Below are positions 1-12,169 of a stretch of DNA of 64,000 nt, one piece after another. The notes beneath the pieces are model-generated. The model did not search any database. It was not told the DNA's origin and saw nothing but the letters and a program-made list of their open reading frames with translations. The position numbers and the translations under genes are program-made. How positions within the stretch are numbered: position 1 is the first letter of the stretch; each line of letters begins with the position of its first letter. Source of the DNA: Kudoa neothunni (taxonomy: Eukaryota > Cnidaria); NCBI GenBank assembly GCA_964304625.1, contig OZ199839.1:8184001-8248000 (forward strand). Direction: 5' to 3'.

Positions 1-1209
1 TGTGATTCTTCACACACTGATCGAACAAAATCCTGGTTGCCATTTAATGCTTGCATTATTACGCACTCTGCTTGATAACCTTCATGTTCTACTTGTTGTG
101 GAATAATAACCACATTTTGAGGGTATGTTGTAATTTCAGCGGTAACGTCACCAATTTTAGCTATTATTAATATTGATAATTGCTATAAAATAAATTCATT
201 TACCTGTTTTAAAAATTTTATTTATGTGCACTGCAGCCTCACCACTTGAAGTTCTATATTGTACGCTGACAATATATTTTGTATCAGCCACAAGTTTTAA
301 TATAGTTATATTAGCATTACATGTTACAAAATTAGTATACGCTTGTAATCCTACAAGTTTTGGGTCTACTTTTACGTAGTTAGCTTGTAAATATAGTTCA
401 ATCTTGCATTGAGCACTCCCCACATGAAGTGCGGCAACCCCTAAAGTAGCTTTATACTTCCCTATCTCCTTTATTTCAATATCATTTTTTTCAGCTATTA
501 GAAAATTAAAGTGATTTCAATAGTAATAAAATACTTGACATCAACAGCGTTTCGGTTTCTGTGCCTCTGGTGGATATTTTCACTTTAAATATTTTGTCAG
601 AGTTAGCAGTGTAATCCAATTGCATGGTAACATTTTGGCACATTTGGTAACAGGCACCATCATTAGTGACTTCGCATTTAGATTCTAAAGTACTCTCCTT
701 TTTAGCGATTTCAAATTTACAAATTGTATCGGGAATGGGTTCATCGAATATGATGTTCATTTTGTTTTCGGCAGTATTATTTTTGATTCTCACAGGAAAT
801 CTTTTCAGTAGGTTTGCTTTGTTATTTAGTAACATATTTTTATCAAAGAAAAGTTTTGGATTGTGAGGTCCGCAGTAGAGTTCAAGCGGTTTATTGTAAA
901 TATTGTAATAACTGCTCAGCAAGTATTCATCACCACATCGAGGCTGTGAATCAATAGTGTAACTCTTAACGGTAAACTGTCCAGATCTAATCTGACAAAC
1001 GAAAGGCGACTCTTCGCACAGATGCTTGGTGATAAAGATCACACTTGAATCATCAAAGTGGTATGAGGAGAAAGGAGCAGATGAAGTGGCTAGAGAACAG
1101 TATCACTTAAAAATATGACTCACCATGAATATACTGTGAACAACTTTGAGGTAGTCTGTTTTAGCCTTTGAGGCTATTTGAAGAAAATGATGAGGAGCGA
1201 TGTGGTCGG
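1..1209 (-). pseudogene. Partial exact copy of the 599-aa FN3-like gene, cut by gap
   Basis: Reading the minus strand, this block carries part of exon 2 (1135-1209), all of exon 3 (535-1089), all of exon 4 (204-494) and most of exon 5 (1-160) of the gene that is complete at 15070-17081. Every base I compared matches 15589-16797, introns included, and the conceptual proteins of the two copies are identical. No signal-peptide exon is present because the block stops at the N gap. Identity across introns argues for a redundant contig or alternative haplotype rather than an old duplicate. A very recent real duplication cannot be excluded. Confidence 0.8.
1..1209. repeat. 1,209-bp exact direct duplicate of 15589-16797
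   Basis: The first base aligns with 15589 and the last base before the Ns with 16797, in the same orientation with constant offset 15,588. The copy ends precisely where the gap begins, which is how a redundant contig placed in a scaffold would look. Confidence 0.9.
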
Positions 1210-1409
1210 NNNNNNNNNNNNNNNNNNNNNNNNNNNNNNNNNNNNNNNNNNNNNNNNNNNNNNNNNNNNNNNNNNNNNNNNNNNNNNNNNNNNNNNNNNN
1301 NNNNNNNNNNNNNNNNNNNNNNNNNNNNNNNNNNNNNNNNNNNNNNNNNNNNNNNNNNNNNNNNNNNNNNNNNNNNNNNNNNNNNNNNNNNNNNNNNNNN
1401 NNNNNNNNN
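1210..1409. other. Assembly gap, 200 N
   Basis: Exactly 200 undetermined bases. The round number, the same as in the second gap, indicates a default scaffold spacer rather than a measured distance. Open frames that run through it are meaningless. Confidence 0.95.
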
Positions 1410-1546
1410 GTCGAAAAATACAATGTACTTGTTGATGGAGATATCTTGTTAATCAATTATTTTAGAATTATCGCTGTAGTAGTTCCAGTGCTCATCATTG
1501 TTGTTGGTGTGGGATTCTATTTCGGATACTGGAAAAATAAAAACTA
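1410..1546 (+). CDS. C-terminal transmembrane tail of an unrecognised protein (5' part lost in gap)
   Basis: The frame is open from the gap edge to a stop at 1544-1546. It ends with a hydrophobic stretch (about IIAVVVPVLIIVVGVGFYFG) followed by YWKNKN, the pattern of a type I membrane protein with a tiny cytoplasmic tail. The 630-aa paralogue at 12170-14428 ends the same way (helix then LTKK), so this may be the tail of a third family member on the opposite strand. An 18-nt sequence near 1447-1464 has intron-like GT..AG ends, but the frame is open without splicing it. Confidence 0.4.
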
Positions 1547-3461
1547 GATCTTTATTTTAGAATAATGCTCTCACAAGTTGCCGTTCGATTTGGTGATAAT
1601 ATTGATAAAAAATTAATTATTAGTTATCTATTAGATTTCTTCATTCATTATTTTAAAAAATCTAATTATGTATTTTCATACATATTTATTATTTCGAAAA
1701 TTGTTTCTGTCTTTATTCTGTATCATTTAATATGGGAAAACTAAAATCCAATTTTTTCAATATTCGAATAATTATATTTAAATGTAATAATAAATTTTTT
1801 CTATGAATGGTTTGTTTTATCTGATTATAGGTTGAAAATCATTATACCAGTTAAAAGTACCCATATTTAATCTTCAAAGTAACGTTTAGATATGTTAAAA
1901 TATTTATCGTTTTTAAATTAGGCGATAATATGTTTACAAAGCCGTAATAATTGATGCAATAGAACCATCAGTTTATGGGCTAATATAAAATCTTTTTATT
2001 ATTATTTAAAATTCAAATGTTGTATTGAGTATATATTTTTATGCAGTACACGTGTGTCATCAAATAAGTAAGTAGGTATATTTATCAATGTGAACGCTCT
2101 CGATTGATTTTTAAGTTTCTGGATAAATTCTCTAGTTCCAAATATTTTTAGATTTGGGAAAAACTCTAAAACCTGATTAATAATTAATATTTTATTCATT
2201 CAAAATGAAGCTAAATAATTATATCGCGTATTTTACACAGCATGCATACATCATTCAACACATTATCAATATACATTATTAACTCATTTTTCTCTTCAAA
2301 ATTAATCTCTTAGTTTGCACACGAACGAAATCTAAAAAATTAGATTTCAGTGATTTTCTCTACAATATGATTTTAACTGATAAAATATCTTATAAAATAT
2401 CCCATATGTTAATATCATGAAAGTTTATTAAGAAAATAAATTGGAAATAAAAAAATTTAGCTCAAGGTTTTCTCCATTTGCTATGTAAAATAGGGGAACA
2501 TTTGTATTTTTATTTAATTGTAACTAATTTAAATTTTTATATAAAGAGAACTTCCGTTGAAGATACACATTCATTGTTTTGTAAGTAAACAAAATATTCA
2601 TTAGTTTCGGAAACTTTTAATGAAATGGAATTATTTAGATTCATTTAAATATTCGGTTACAAAATTCCAAATTTTTTCATTTGTTAAAATTGATCTAAGA
2701 TTTCAAAGGATCATGGGGTTGCAAATTTTAAAAAAATCAAGTTTAATGTGGATTTTTAATTTTAGTTCTTCATTATAATTAAAAATGAATTAACTACCTT
2801 ATTGGAGTAAATCTTTATAGTTCGTTTATCGGCAAATTTTGAGTATCCATAACGTGTTTCATCAAAACAAGAATGAGTATTTAGAGTAAAATTTATGTTC
2901 TTCGTTATTTAGGGTATTTATTGTTCATTTAAAGTGAACCAAAAATTATTTTTTCTTTTACTCTTATACAACATTACAATCATAAAGATATCCAAGTTTA
3001 ATTAGTAGGATATTTTATTGACTTATCTAGTGAAAATAAAATGGCATTATTTCTTATTAATTTCTATTTAAGCTAAAGTTAAAAGCTATTTTAAACTACA
3101 TCTCACTTGTAAATAAAATCACAAAAAGGTATATTTCATTACTAACAATATAGTTACCCAAATATTAGCAATTTTTGAAGGTAAACGTTCAGCTTTTTTA
3201 AAATTGTGACATTTATGTTTAATAATTATAGCTTCATGTATTTGTTTTACGGTCTTTATTGGACTAGGATTAGATCACATTGAATAATTCTTAGATTGTC
3301 TAGAATTTTTCGCACTTAAACACATTTTAATCAAATGCACCATCAAATGATATTGAGTTATCTATAACTTTTCGGTGTTACTTACGATTCTCATAGAATT
3401 AAGTGTGTAAAACTGAAAAAAAAACATTGAATAAACAATTTTTAATTAACCCTCTTAGGGG
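1547..3461. other. AT-rich intergenic stretch
   Basis: The DNA is very AT-rich, stop codons are frequent in all frames, and there is no recognisable gene or repeat end. The 65-codon frame at 2002-2199 (minus) shows no family features and I treat it as chance. Confidence 0.5.
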
Positions 3462-5765
3462 CTTGGGGTTCTTAATCTTTTGGGAGTCGCCGAACCACTG
3501 CTACCCTATAGCAGGCCTCGTCGAACCCCCAAACATAAAATTTTTTAAAATTTAAATAAAATTGATTATAATTCAATCAATATTTGGCACATCTTAAAAA
3601 TTGCAAAATATACAAATAAAATTAATTTAAAGCTCATTAGTGCGATTTTTGTTCTTGTTATTTTGCAACCAATTCCGTAATAGGGTGGCAAAATGTTGGA
3701 GAGAGCAATTCGCATATCGCTTTCACAGAAAAGCTTATTTCTTAACTTAATTTTTATGGTGACCAATCTTGAAAATGATTGTTCGAAAAGGTAAGTCGTT
3801 ACGAAAGGAATAAAAATTTCAAAGCTTTCTTCGAAATTGTAGAATATTTCTCCATTTGATTTATCCAATAGATTGATGGTGAAACTTTTTCGAAAAGTTG
3901 TTTTTAAATTACGTTGTGTTGAAGTTCGATAAGTTCATCAAGGTATTTATTATTAGCATCCTCAGCTGAATTATCGAAGCTAAATGACTGCTTCACCCAG
4001 TAGGGGAATGAATTTTTAGAAGGGAAACAGCCATCGAGTGAGTTAGAAAATTCTTCTAAATGTGCAGCAATTAGTTCCTTTAATTCGAAAGGTAAAATGA
4101 TCAATTCGTTGTTATCACCGCCATTAATATTACAAATATCGTCTAAAAGTGGAAAGTTTGCATAATTGTTGACCATTATTCTTCGTTTGTATAAAGATAA
4201 TTTTATTTGGAATGCACTAAGATACTCCTCTGCCTCAATGATGTTGACTCCATTTCCTTGCATCTACTAATTCAAAGAATTTGCGGAAACAAAAATATCA
4301 GCCATGTATGCCAAAAGAAGAGTAAATTCCAAATTATGGAAACATTGAGCATGGCAATGGTTACACTCCAGCAAAAATATATCTATTTCCTCTCGCAGGG
4401 TAAAAACGCGGTTTAATACTTTTCCTCCAGACAGCCACCTCACATTTGAATAAAACAATAGTATTTCAAATTCAGAATCCATTTCGTTGCACAAATATTT
4501 GAAGATTCAATGATTCAAAGCACTACGTCTCAAAAAATTTAGTCAATTGATAACGATTTCCAACACTTCTGCCAGCCTAAGAGGCATATCCTTTGTTGCT
4601 AATGTATATCTATGTAAAATGCATTGCGTAACAATAATATGAGGTGCATCTGCTTTCACAAGAACACAAAAACCAGAGTTACGCCCCAGCATAGTTGGGG
4701 CACCATTAGTACAAATAGAAGAAACCATATTCCATGGAAGTCCATTGTCTTCGAAAAACTCATCGACGACTTTCTTGGCATCTAATGCGTTGGTAGTTGT
4801 TGTTAAAGGTTTGCAAAAAAGAATATCTTCAACTATCACACCATTTTTCAAATATCTAACAAACGAAACCAATTGACTTAGGTTTGAGATAGTAGTTTCA
4901 TCGAATTGTGTACTAAACTTTGCTTTACTTGAAATTAGATCAGAAATTAATTGGTCCAAAATGTCTTTACTCATATCATCAATTCTTTTTTCAACGGTAT
5001 CATTTGACAAAGGAATTTGTGCTAATTTTTTTCTGCAATACTTCCCAATAAATATTTGCCATCTTCAACGCGACAGGTTTAACGAGCGTTTCACCAATAT
5101 TGTGAGGTTTACCTTGTTTGCCAATGAGATATGAAACTTCATATGTTGCTGTTAAGATAGGCTTATCAATATTAACAAATCCAAAATTTTGCAACGTAGT
5201 TCTTTCATCATATCTTGCTCTCTTTGCTTCAAGTTCGGAAAGAGTCATATTCCTATATGCAGAGTCTCCACGAAAATTTGTGAAATGCTCCTTTAGTTTC
5301 GCCGGTACCTAACTAGAATTACTTAACTTCGAGTTGCATATCAAGCAAAGAGGTCGTTGAATACCATTAAGTTCCGTAACATAGGTAAAATCGAACTGTA
5401 TAAAATCATTTGACCACTTTCTTTTTTTGTTAAACATTCAACGAGCCAATATTTATTTCCAGTAACCCTCACAAAATTAGTAAGCAAATAACACTGCCGC
5501 GCAGTAAACTCTGTAACCCGTTATACGTGATTCTACTAATCAGATAAATCGAAAAGAATTTCAAATGCTCGAATAATAATTGTGAAAAATTATCAATAAT
5601 TTTTTAATTGATCAACATTATCTTTTTAATAAAAAGCTTCTAATTAGGATTATAAATACAACCAATAGAAGGTTTATTTAAAATATTAAAATTATAAAGT
5701 ATATTAATCCTAGATTTGATCTAAAATTTGGAAGTTCTTCTCCGAACCCAGGTTAAGAACCACTG
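3462..5765 (-). mobile_element. Degenerate hAT (Charlie/ZBED-like) DNA transposon
   Basis: The minus strand encodes pieces of a hAT transposase. From N to C they are a segment with LSELEAKRARYDE and YEVSYLIGKQGKPH (5000-5248), a segment with FDETTISNLSQL and SSICTNGAPTMLG (4543-5010), one with VRWLSGGKVLNRVF (4267-4494) and the dimerisation-side piece (3904-4263, 3566-3868). These motifs match the SCAND3/ZBED/FAM200 class of domesticated and active hAT proteins. The frame is interrupted several times, so the element is dead. The right end reads CAGTGGTTCTTAACC on the minus strand (about 5751-5765), the classic Charlie terminal repeat. The left end near 3462-3485 keeps only a worn match (GGGGTTCTTAATC). 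I found no convincing 8-bp target duplication. Confidence 0.8.
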
Positions 5766-5769
5766 GTCT

Positions 5770-8700
5770 AGATGTTCATTTGGCTCTTTTACCAATCACA
5801 CCTTATTCCTATGTCTTTTCAGTATTCTCTCGCCATGTTTGATTACAAGAATCATTTTGCCAATTCTACCAATAACGTTAGCTTTTAGACAGCGGGCCCG
5901 CTTTTGCTAAAATTCTTTATGTATCAGGGTGTGTGGGTCTCTGGTTATTCTCACTTGTGGTATGTCTGGTAGGAGATAACGCAGCCCTATGTGCGCCTTT
6001 TGGGCCCTACCATGTAGTATTTCGGAAGGAGATTTTCCCTCTATGAAAGGTATAGTTCTGCAGGTATATAACAGTTTGATCATCGCTTTTGGTATGCTGT
6101 TCCGGTCATACAATATTTTAGAAAAATTACTTTTGAAGGAACGTACGAATCGTTATGCTTCACCATTCGACTGGGGGTGAAATGATGCCGTCAGTAGATG
6201 TTCAATGTTGTTACGTTCACAGAACCTTTTGAAGGTATTGGATGTGAATGTCGTCCCGTTATCGCTAACGATGGTGTCTGGGATTCTCTCCTGCGATAAG
6301 ATTGCTTCTAGTGCGTCTTTGGTTATTGTGGAATTAGCAACGGAGATTCTAACCAAAAATGGATATTTGCCGTACGCGTCCACAACAATTAGCCAGTAGT
6401 TTCCATAAAAAGGACCAGCGTAATCAATGTGGATTCTTTCCCAAGGTTTACTTGGCTTGGGCCAACATTGGAATACTTTCGGAGGGTCCGAAGCATTTTC
6501 CTGGCATATTTTGCAACTTGAAACGTACGCTATTATGTCATCGTTCATTCCGGACCAAAAATAGTGTTTCGGGGCTAGTTTCTTTATTTTTACTATATCC
6601 CAGTACCCTTGGTGTAACATAGCTAGGATTGTTGGGCGGAGTTGCTAGAGTATGATGATTCTATTGCTATCCTTTTGCAGGATTAGTACGCCATCGTCAT
6701 GAGTTACGTCATTTTGTAATCGATAGTAATTTCTTAGTTCCTCGTGTTGTATACTTGAAAAGTTTGGCTAGCCATTGTCAGTATATTTCAACAGTAATGA
6801 GAGAATTCCGTCGTTTGCCGTATTTCTTTTAATCACTTCTAGATTCATTGGATCTTCGGTTAACGTTTCGTAGACATTGTTGACTTTGATAAATATTTCA
6901 TCGTTGTCAAAGTTGTTATCGTCTCCACACGGTAATCTAGAAAGTGCATTCGCGTTGCTGTGTTCCTTAGTGTTCTTGTACTTTATGTCGTAGTTAAATT
7001 GTTCGAAGTACAATACCCATCGAAGTAGTTTTTAGATGGCTACTTCTGGAAGATTGCTTCCAGAGTTGAAGATTGAGAGTAGTGGTTTATGATCTGATAT
7101 TAAGGTGAAATTTCTCCCATAGACATACTGGAAAAATTTCTTTATTCCGTATATGATTGAGAGTGCTTCTTTTTCTATTTGGTTGTATTTGACTTGGCTT
7201 TCAGTCAACGTCTTGGACGCGAATACAATCGGCATTTCGATACCATCATTTACATGAAGTAATACCGCACCTATACCATACTTGGATGCATCGGTGACCA
7301 GTATTGATAGAAGATCGGGGTTACAATGCACCAACCTTGATGAGTTGATGACTGCTTGCTTGATATCGACGAATGCTCTTTGTTCTACTTTTTTCCATCT
7401 GAAATTGGTGTCAGTTCTTTTCAATATATTCAGAGGTCGAGAAACATCGCAAAACATACGTATAAATTTATTATTGTAGTATATATTGCCTACAAATGAC
7501 TGCAATTCTTTAAGGTCTTTAGAAGGAGACAACTCTTTGAGAACTTTCATAGAATCTTCGGATGGTCTTATCCCATATTTTGAAACCTTGTGTCCTAAGT
7601 AAGTTACTTCCTGTTGGAACAATTTGAATTTCTTCGACGAGCATCTGAGGTTAAACTCTCGGATTCTGCAGAACAGTTCCCTAAGATTTCTCGTGTGTTC
7701 AGAAATGGTATCTTCTGAGACTAATATAACGTCTAGGCACGTCACAACATTAGGAAGACACCGAATGAGTTGCTCGGCCAATCTCTGGAATTGAGCAGGC
7801 GCTGACGCCACTCCGAATGACATCCTATTGTACTGATATAAACCAAAGGGTGTATTTATGACGCAACATTTAGCACTGTCGTATTTCAATTTCACCTGAA
7901 AATAGGCGTCGCTCAGATCTATGATGGAATAGTATTGCGAACCATCAATTGCATTGAACAGTGTTTCAGCTTTTGGAATGGGATGTGAGTCCACGATCAG
8001 TTGTGAGTCTAGAATTTTAAAATCACCACATATCCTCACTGAGTCATCTCCCTTCTTCACGACGACAATGGGACCTGCCTATTCACTAGTAACAATGTCG
8101 TTTGACATCAATCTTTCTCTCTCATTCTTTACTCTCGACATTAAGCTATAGGGTATTGGTCGACATTTCATAAATGATGGTTTCGCATCATGTTTGAACG
8201 TTAGCGATGCCTCAAATTTTGAGCGGAAACCTATCACTTTGTCAAATATATCTTTAAATTCGGTCGTTAGCGGTTTGACGACACTAGGTATATTTGAGGT
8301 TTCGACCAAGTTAACGTCAATGGGTTTGCAGTTAGGGTTTTCACCTTCACGGTGGTTTAGTTGAATTTTCAGTTTTCTAATTAGGTTCAATCCAAGCAAG
8401 TTTTCAGCGTTTTCGGATTTTGCCACCAAAAATGTAACATTGGTTTTGACATTATTGTGCTCCATTTCCACATGAGTTTGTCCAATAAGGGGGTTGGTAT
8501 TCAACTATATGCTTGTAATTTAGCCTTTGTTACGGAAAACTTAACATTTTTGATGTTGTAACGAGATCTGGTGTTTATTATTGATTTTTCAGCTCCAGTA
8601 TCAATTTGGAACTCAGTCAGAGTTCCGTTTAGTAGCACTGAGATTATCATTTTGTTACGGTCTCTATTAACGAATGGGTTTATTGTATACACCTTTTGTG

Positions 8701-9655
8701 TCACCGATTGTGTTTTTTGTTCATCTGTAGATAGGCATACATCGGCAAGATGACCTCTCCTGTTGCATTTTTGGCACAGAGAGTTTCAGAATCTACATTT
8801 AGTCCTGTTGTGGTTGATGTAACAACGTTTACATGATCTTGCTTTGTTAGAACGGTGTGATTCTTTTTTTATAGCTCTTGAGGCTCTATTTTTTGTTGTA
8901 AAATGGAGGCATTTTGTGTACTTGAAAAGAACCTCCCACTTTATCATCTTTAATTACAGATGATGCTAGAACTGACGCTTCGTACGTTTCAGCAATTCTA
9001 ATTATTTCCTCCAAGGTAAGGTTTTCCATCCTTAGGACAGCATTTCGTACAAACTCATCGAGTGTATTGATGATGATCATATCTCGTATCGCCTTTCCGT
9101 GTATCCAACATTTCACTTTTCGTTGTCACATTCGAATTTACATCGTTTAGCTTTTCCTCGAAGCTCGTTTCCCCGTTCAATATAGGAATGGTCTTGCTTC
9201 TTGGCTGTTTTTCTAAATTCCATGAGTGCTACTAGGGGATGAGATTCTTTATTCCAATACCTTGTGAGAGCCAGGGTGATAGCGTCGTATTCCTCCTCTA
9301 ACATGTTCCTTTTGGAGTCCAACTTTGGGAGCAGCTCGTATGTTTCCTGGCCAGACCACGCCAAGAATAATGATCGTTTGTGTGTAGCCTCGATCACTCT
9401 ATATGCAGCAAAGCGTTGCTCTAATCTTCCAAAGTAGGTTGACCAATCTTCTTTCAAGTTGAAACTAGGGAGACTCGGAACATTCGAGTTATGAGTCGTC
9501 TTACTTTTGTCGGCGGTGATGATGAGTTTCATCATTTTTTCGACGAGCCTTTCATGGCTTCGTTGGTTTTCCTCGTTTAGTTCGAGTAGTAATTGTTGTA
9601 AATCCGTTTTTATCACTTTTTCAATCTCAATAATCTGCCCAGCACGCCACTGTTA
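5770..9655 (-). mobile_element. Gypsy-type (Metaviridae-like) LTR retrotransposon fossil, internal region
   Basis: On the minus strand the parts come in gypsy order. A gag-like region lies at about 8.9-9.6 kb, with a Cys-rich knuckle near 8.8 kb. The protease, with a DTGA active site, is near 8.6 kb. Reverse transcriptase and RNase H follow at about 6.8-8.1 kb. The integrase, with an HHCC-type zinc region and catalytic core, comes next (about 6.0-6.6 kb), and a worn integrase tail runs to about 5.77 kb. RT before integrase separates it from copia. The element is broken, with roughly six to eight interruptions. A primer-binding-like TGGCG lies near 9.65 kb, which would put a 5' LTR just to the right, but I could not delimit a matching pair of LTRs. 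The 3' part ends against the hAT element. The decay suggests an old insertion. Confidence 0.85.
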
Positions 9656-9955
9656 TGTATGCTGATAGAGACACATTTCTTACAATAATAATAATATCGA
9701 TTAAGGACTAATTACGTAAATATAATGGCGTAAATTATTGTGGGAGTAGGATTAGATTAATCCTCAACAGAAGGTTAACCCCATAAAAAAGATTTATTTA
9801 TTTATTACAATTTTTTAGCACATTGATAAAATATTCTTAAAATTTTTAAGGTCCTTGAGATTTAATTTCGAAAAAGAATTATCATAAAATGTACAATAAT
9901 TCAGGGATATTGCGTAGCAGGGTCACTACCCAATTTTGTTATTTATTAGAATAAA
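9656..9955. other. No gene; possible worn 5' LTR of the neighbouring gypsy fossil
   Basis: AT-rich DNA lies directly upstream of the gypsy gag side. Its position fits a 5' LTR, but no second copy exists in the window to define one. Confidence 0.25.
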
Positions 9956-11458
9956 CACTTAAAAATGTTTAATGAACCAAAATTATTATTAAAAATATGG
10001 TCTAGTTTCAGAGGAAATTTGGCTGCATGTTTACTGCGCACTAAAAATCCCCCAATTAAATCCAACGACATGGTTAGTACGCAGCTGAGAATTCTTAAAA
10101 AGTATCGATATTTAGATTATTAAGTTAGAATAATAAGATATTATGATAAAATTAAAAAAAATCAGTGGTTCAATAGCCAAAACTGTTGGGAATTTGAATT
10201 AAAATCAATATCCTCCTTAGACTGCATACTATTAAAAAAGAATAGTATTCGGAAAGATTGTAACACTGGGCGCCTAGAATACAGCAGGGAAGCCTTAAGA
10301 AAAGATAATTTTAACATTTTAGATTCTTAGGTTAATGAGTGGATTGACCTAATGAGATCACTTAATATCGAACTCTCTCAGGACGATGTAATTAAAAAGA
10401 CCTACGATTATTCATATGAAATTAAAAAACACAATCTCTATGGTTTTTGAATGTTGGTTTTAAGGATTTTCTTCAAGAGTTGGACTAAAAATAACAAATT
10501 CATAGATGAATCCAAGAGTGTTGTTCTTTAAATAGTTTCCTCTCTGAGCGATCAATTGTTAAAGTTGATCGAAAAACTATGATCAACAAGATATTTCTGA
10601 TCTGGATGAAACTGGACTATTTTACCAGAAAAGAAAAGGTAAAATATCACTTAAATTTACATTTCTATGTGTAATTTAATGTATGGTTAAGCATTTAAAA
10701 TGGTGGAAAACTTGAGCGGTTATAAAATATTCAACGAGGGAATAACAATTGTTACGATCTATTCGATGCTAGAAAAAAAGACAAATTAATAATTCACCAT
10801 CATGAAACACCTTGGTGCTTCCGTAAAATAAAAGACCTTCCACTTGTCTATTAGGCTAAAATTAAGACTTTATTTTTTCAAAATATCTGACGCAATAAAA
10901 GCATGAACTTTCTTAGAGGAGGAGAAAAATAATATGATTTGGGAAAAATTTCCCAACTCACCAAACGTTAAGTTTTTCAAATATTCGACTCTGTTTTTCC
11001 ACTCCAAAATCAACAAACCTACCGCAAACTATTAAATCAAAGATCTATTAACAATTTTAATTACATTTAAAAAAATCTCTCGACGAACTATTATATCAAT
11101 AAATTTGCTGTTAATTCCATTAATGTTTTTGATGATAATTTAATTAACGATCCTTCAGATTTACTTGAAGATAAGTACATGATGAAAGATGTGTAGAAAT
11201 TCATGGGTGAAGAAACAATCAGAAGCTTTTTTAAAAAAATCATTCTTTTTGATAACTATGGATCAGAGGGTATTATCCTTTCGATTGGAAGTAATTTCCC
11301 AGAAAATCGATCTGAACATTGTGTTATTGAAGAAGAGATTATTTCAGTTAGGGGTTCGGAAGAAAGATGTGTTAATAAATAATGAAGTCGATGCAAGGAA
11401 TGAATTATTTACTGATGAAAATGATGAAAAAACGGGAATTATTTGTTTCATCAATTAA
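9956..11458 (+). mobile_element. Degenerate pogo/Tigger-type (jerky-like) DNA transposon
   Basis: Plus-strand fragments in several frames follow the order of a Tigger transposase. A CENP-B-type helix-turn-helix region contains VNEWIDLMRSLNIELSQDD (about 10331-10390). The first catalytic Asp motif, DLDETGLFYQ, lies at about 10600-10630. Worn downstream pieces such as KFMGEETIRSFFKKI occur near 11.2 kb. DETGLF is diagnostic of the jerky/Tigger DDE domain. The frame is broken by many stops and shifts. I could not fix terminal repeats, so the limits are approximate. Confidence 0.55.
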
Positions 11459-12169
11459 GTCAGTGAGCGTTTAAATAAATTAAGAAAAAATATTTTTGCT
11501 CATGGCTTATCTATGTTGGAAAATTCAACAAAATTGAACGTATTCGTCTGTATAATAAAACATGGTTCGAAAAGAATGCTAAAATAATTGACTATCTAAA
11601 AAATCTGTATATTTTCGAATTATTACAGTTTATTTATTTTATATTCGCTGATTTGTTCGTTTAATATTAAACCTTTCTAAATATTTACAGGTTATCATTA
11701 ATATTGTAAAGCAAATGTAATTGTTACATACAAAATACGACAGCGCGCCATTATTAAACACCTGTTATAATGTGCGCGCGAACATTTATGGATGCTGCCT
11801 ATTTCAGGGTTACTACGCACCTAAAAGCTTTGTCCCAACAAAATTCGTAGTATTCCATCACTACTGTAGTTATGCTTATTTTCCTCATAAATAACTCTAT
11901 TTTTCATTTTTAAGAAAAGAAATAGTACAAAACTAATGTAATTTATTAAATCTTATGTGATGCTAGTTTTATTATCTTTATTCAAATGGCACAAATATTT
12001 GATAATATATTAAAATTTACTATTGTAATTTAAGCGTGTTTTTATATAAAATGCAATAAATACTTTTAACCGATTTATATCATTTTAACACAAACATAAA
12101 TTTCATTATAAGCTAATTAAACTAAAAATTCAAATAATGTTATTATCCAATGGAAAAATGAGATACAAT
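11459..12169. other. Intergenic, no gene seen
   Basis: An AT-rich spacer downstream of the 630-aa gene. A short GC-richer patch at about 11750-11830 (containing GTGCGCGCGAAC) may be part of an eroded transposon end. No coding exon is supported. Confidence 0.4.

Noticed and set aside
1103-1547. Open frames on both strands running through the first N gap
   Set aside because: They exist only because Ns were translated; no real sequence supports them.
2002-2199. 65-codon minus frame
   Set aside because: No motif, no splice partners, and located in AT-rich DNA where such frames are expected by chance.
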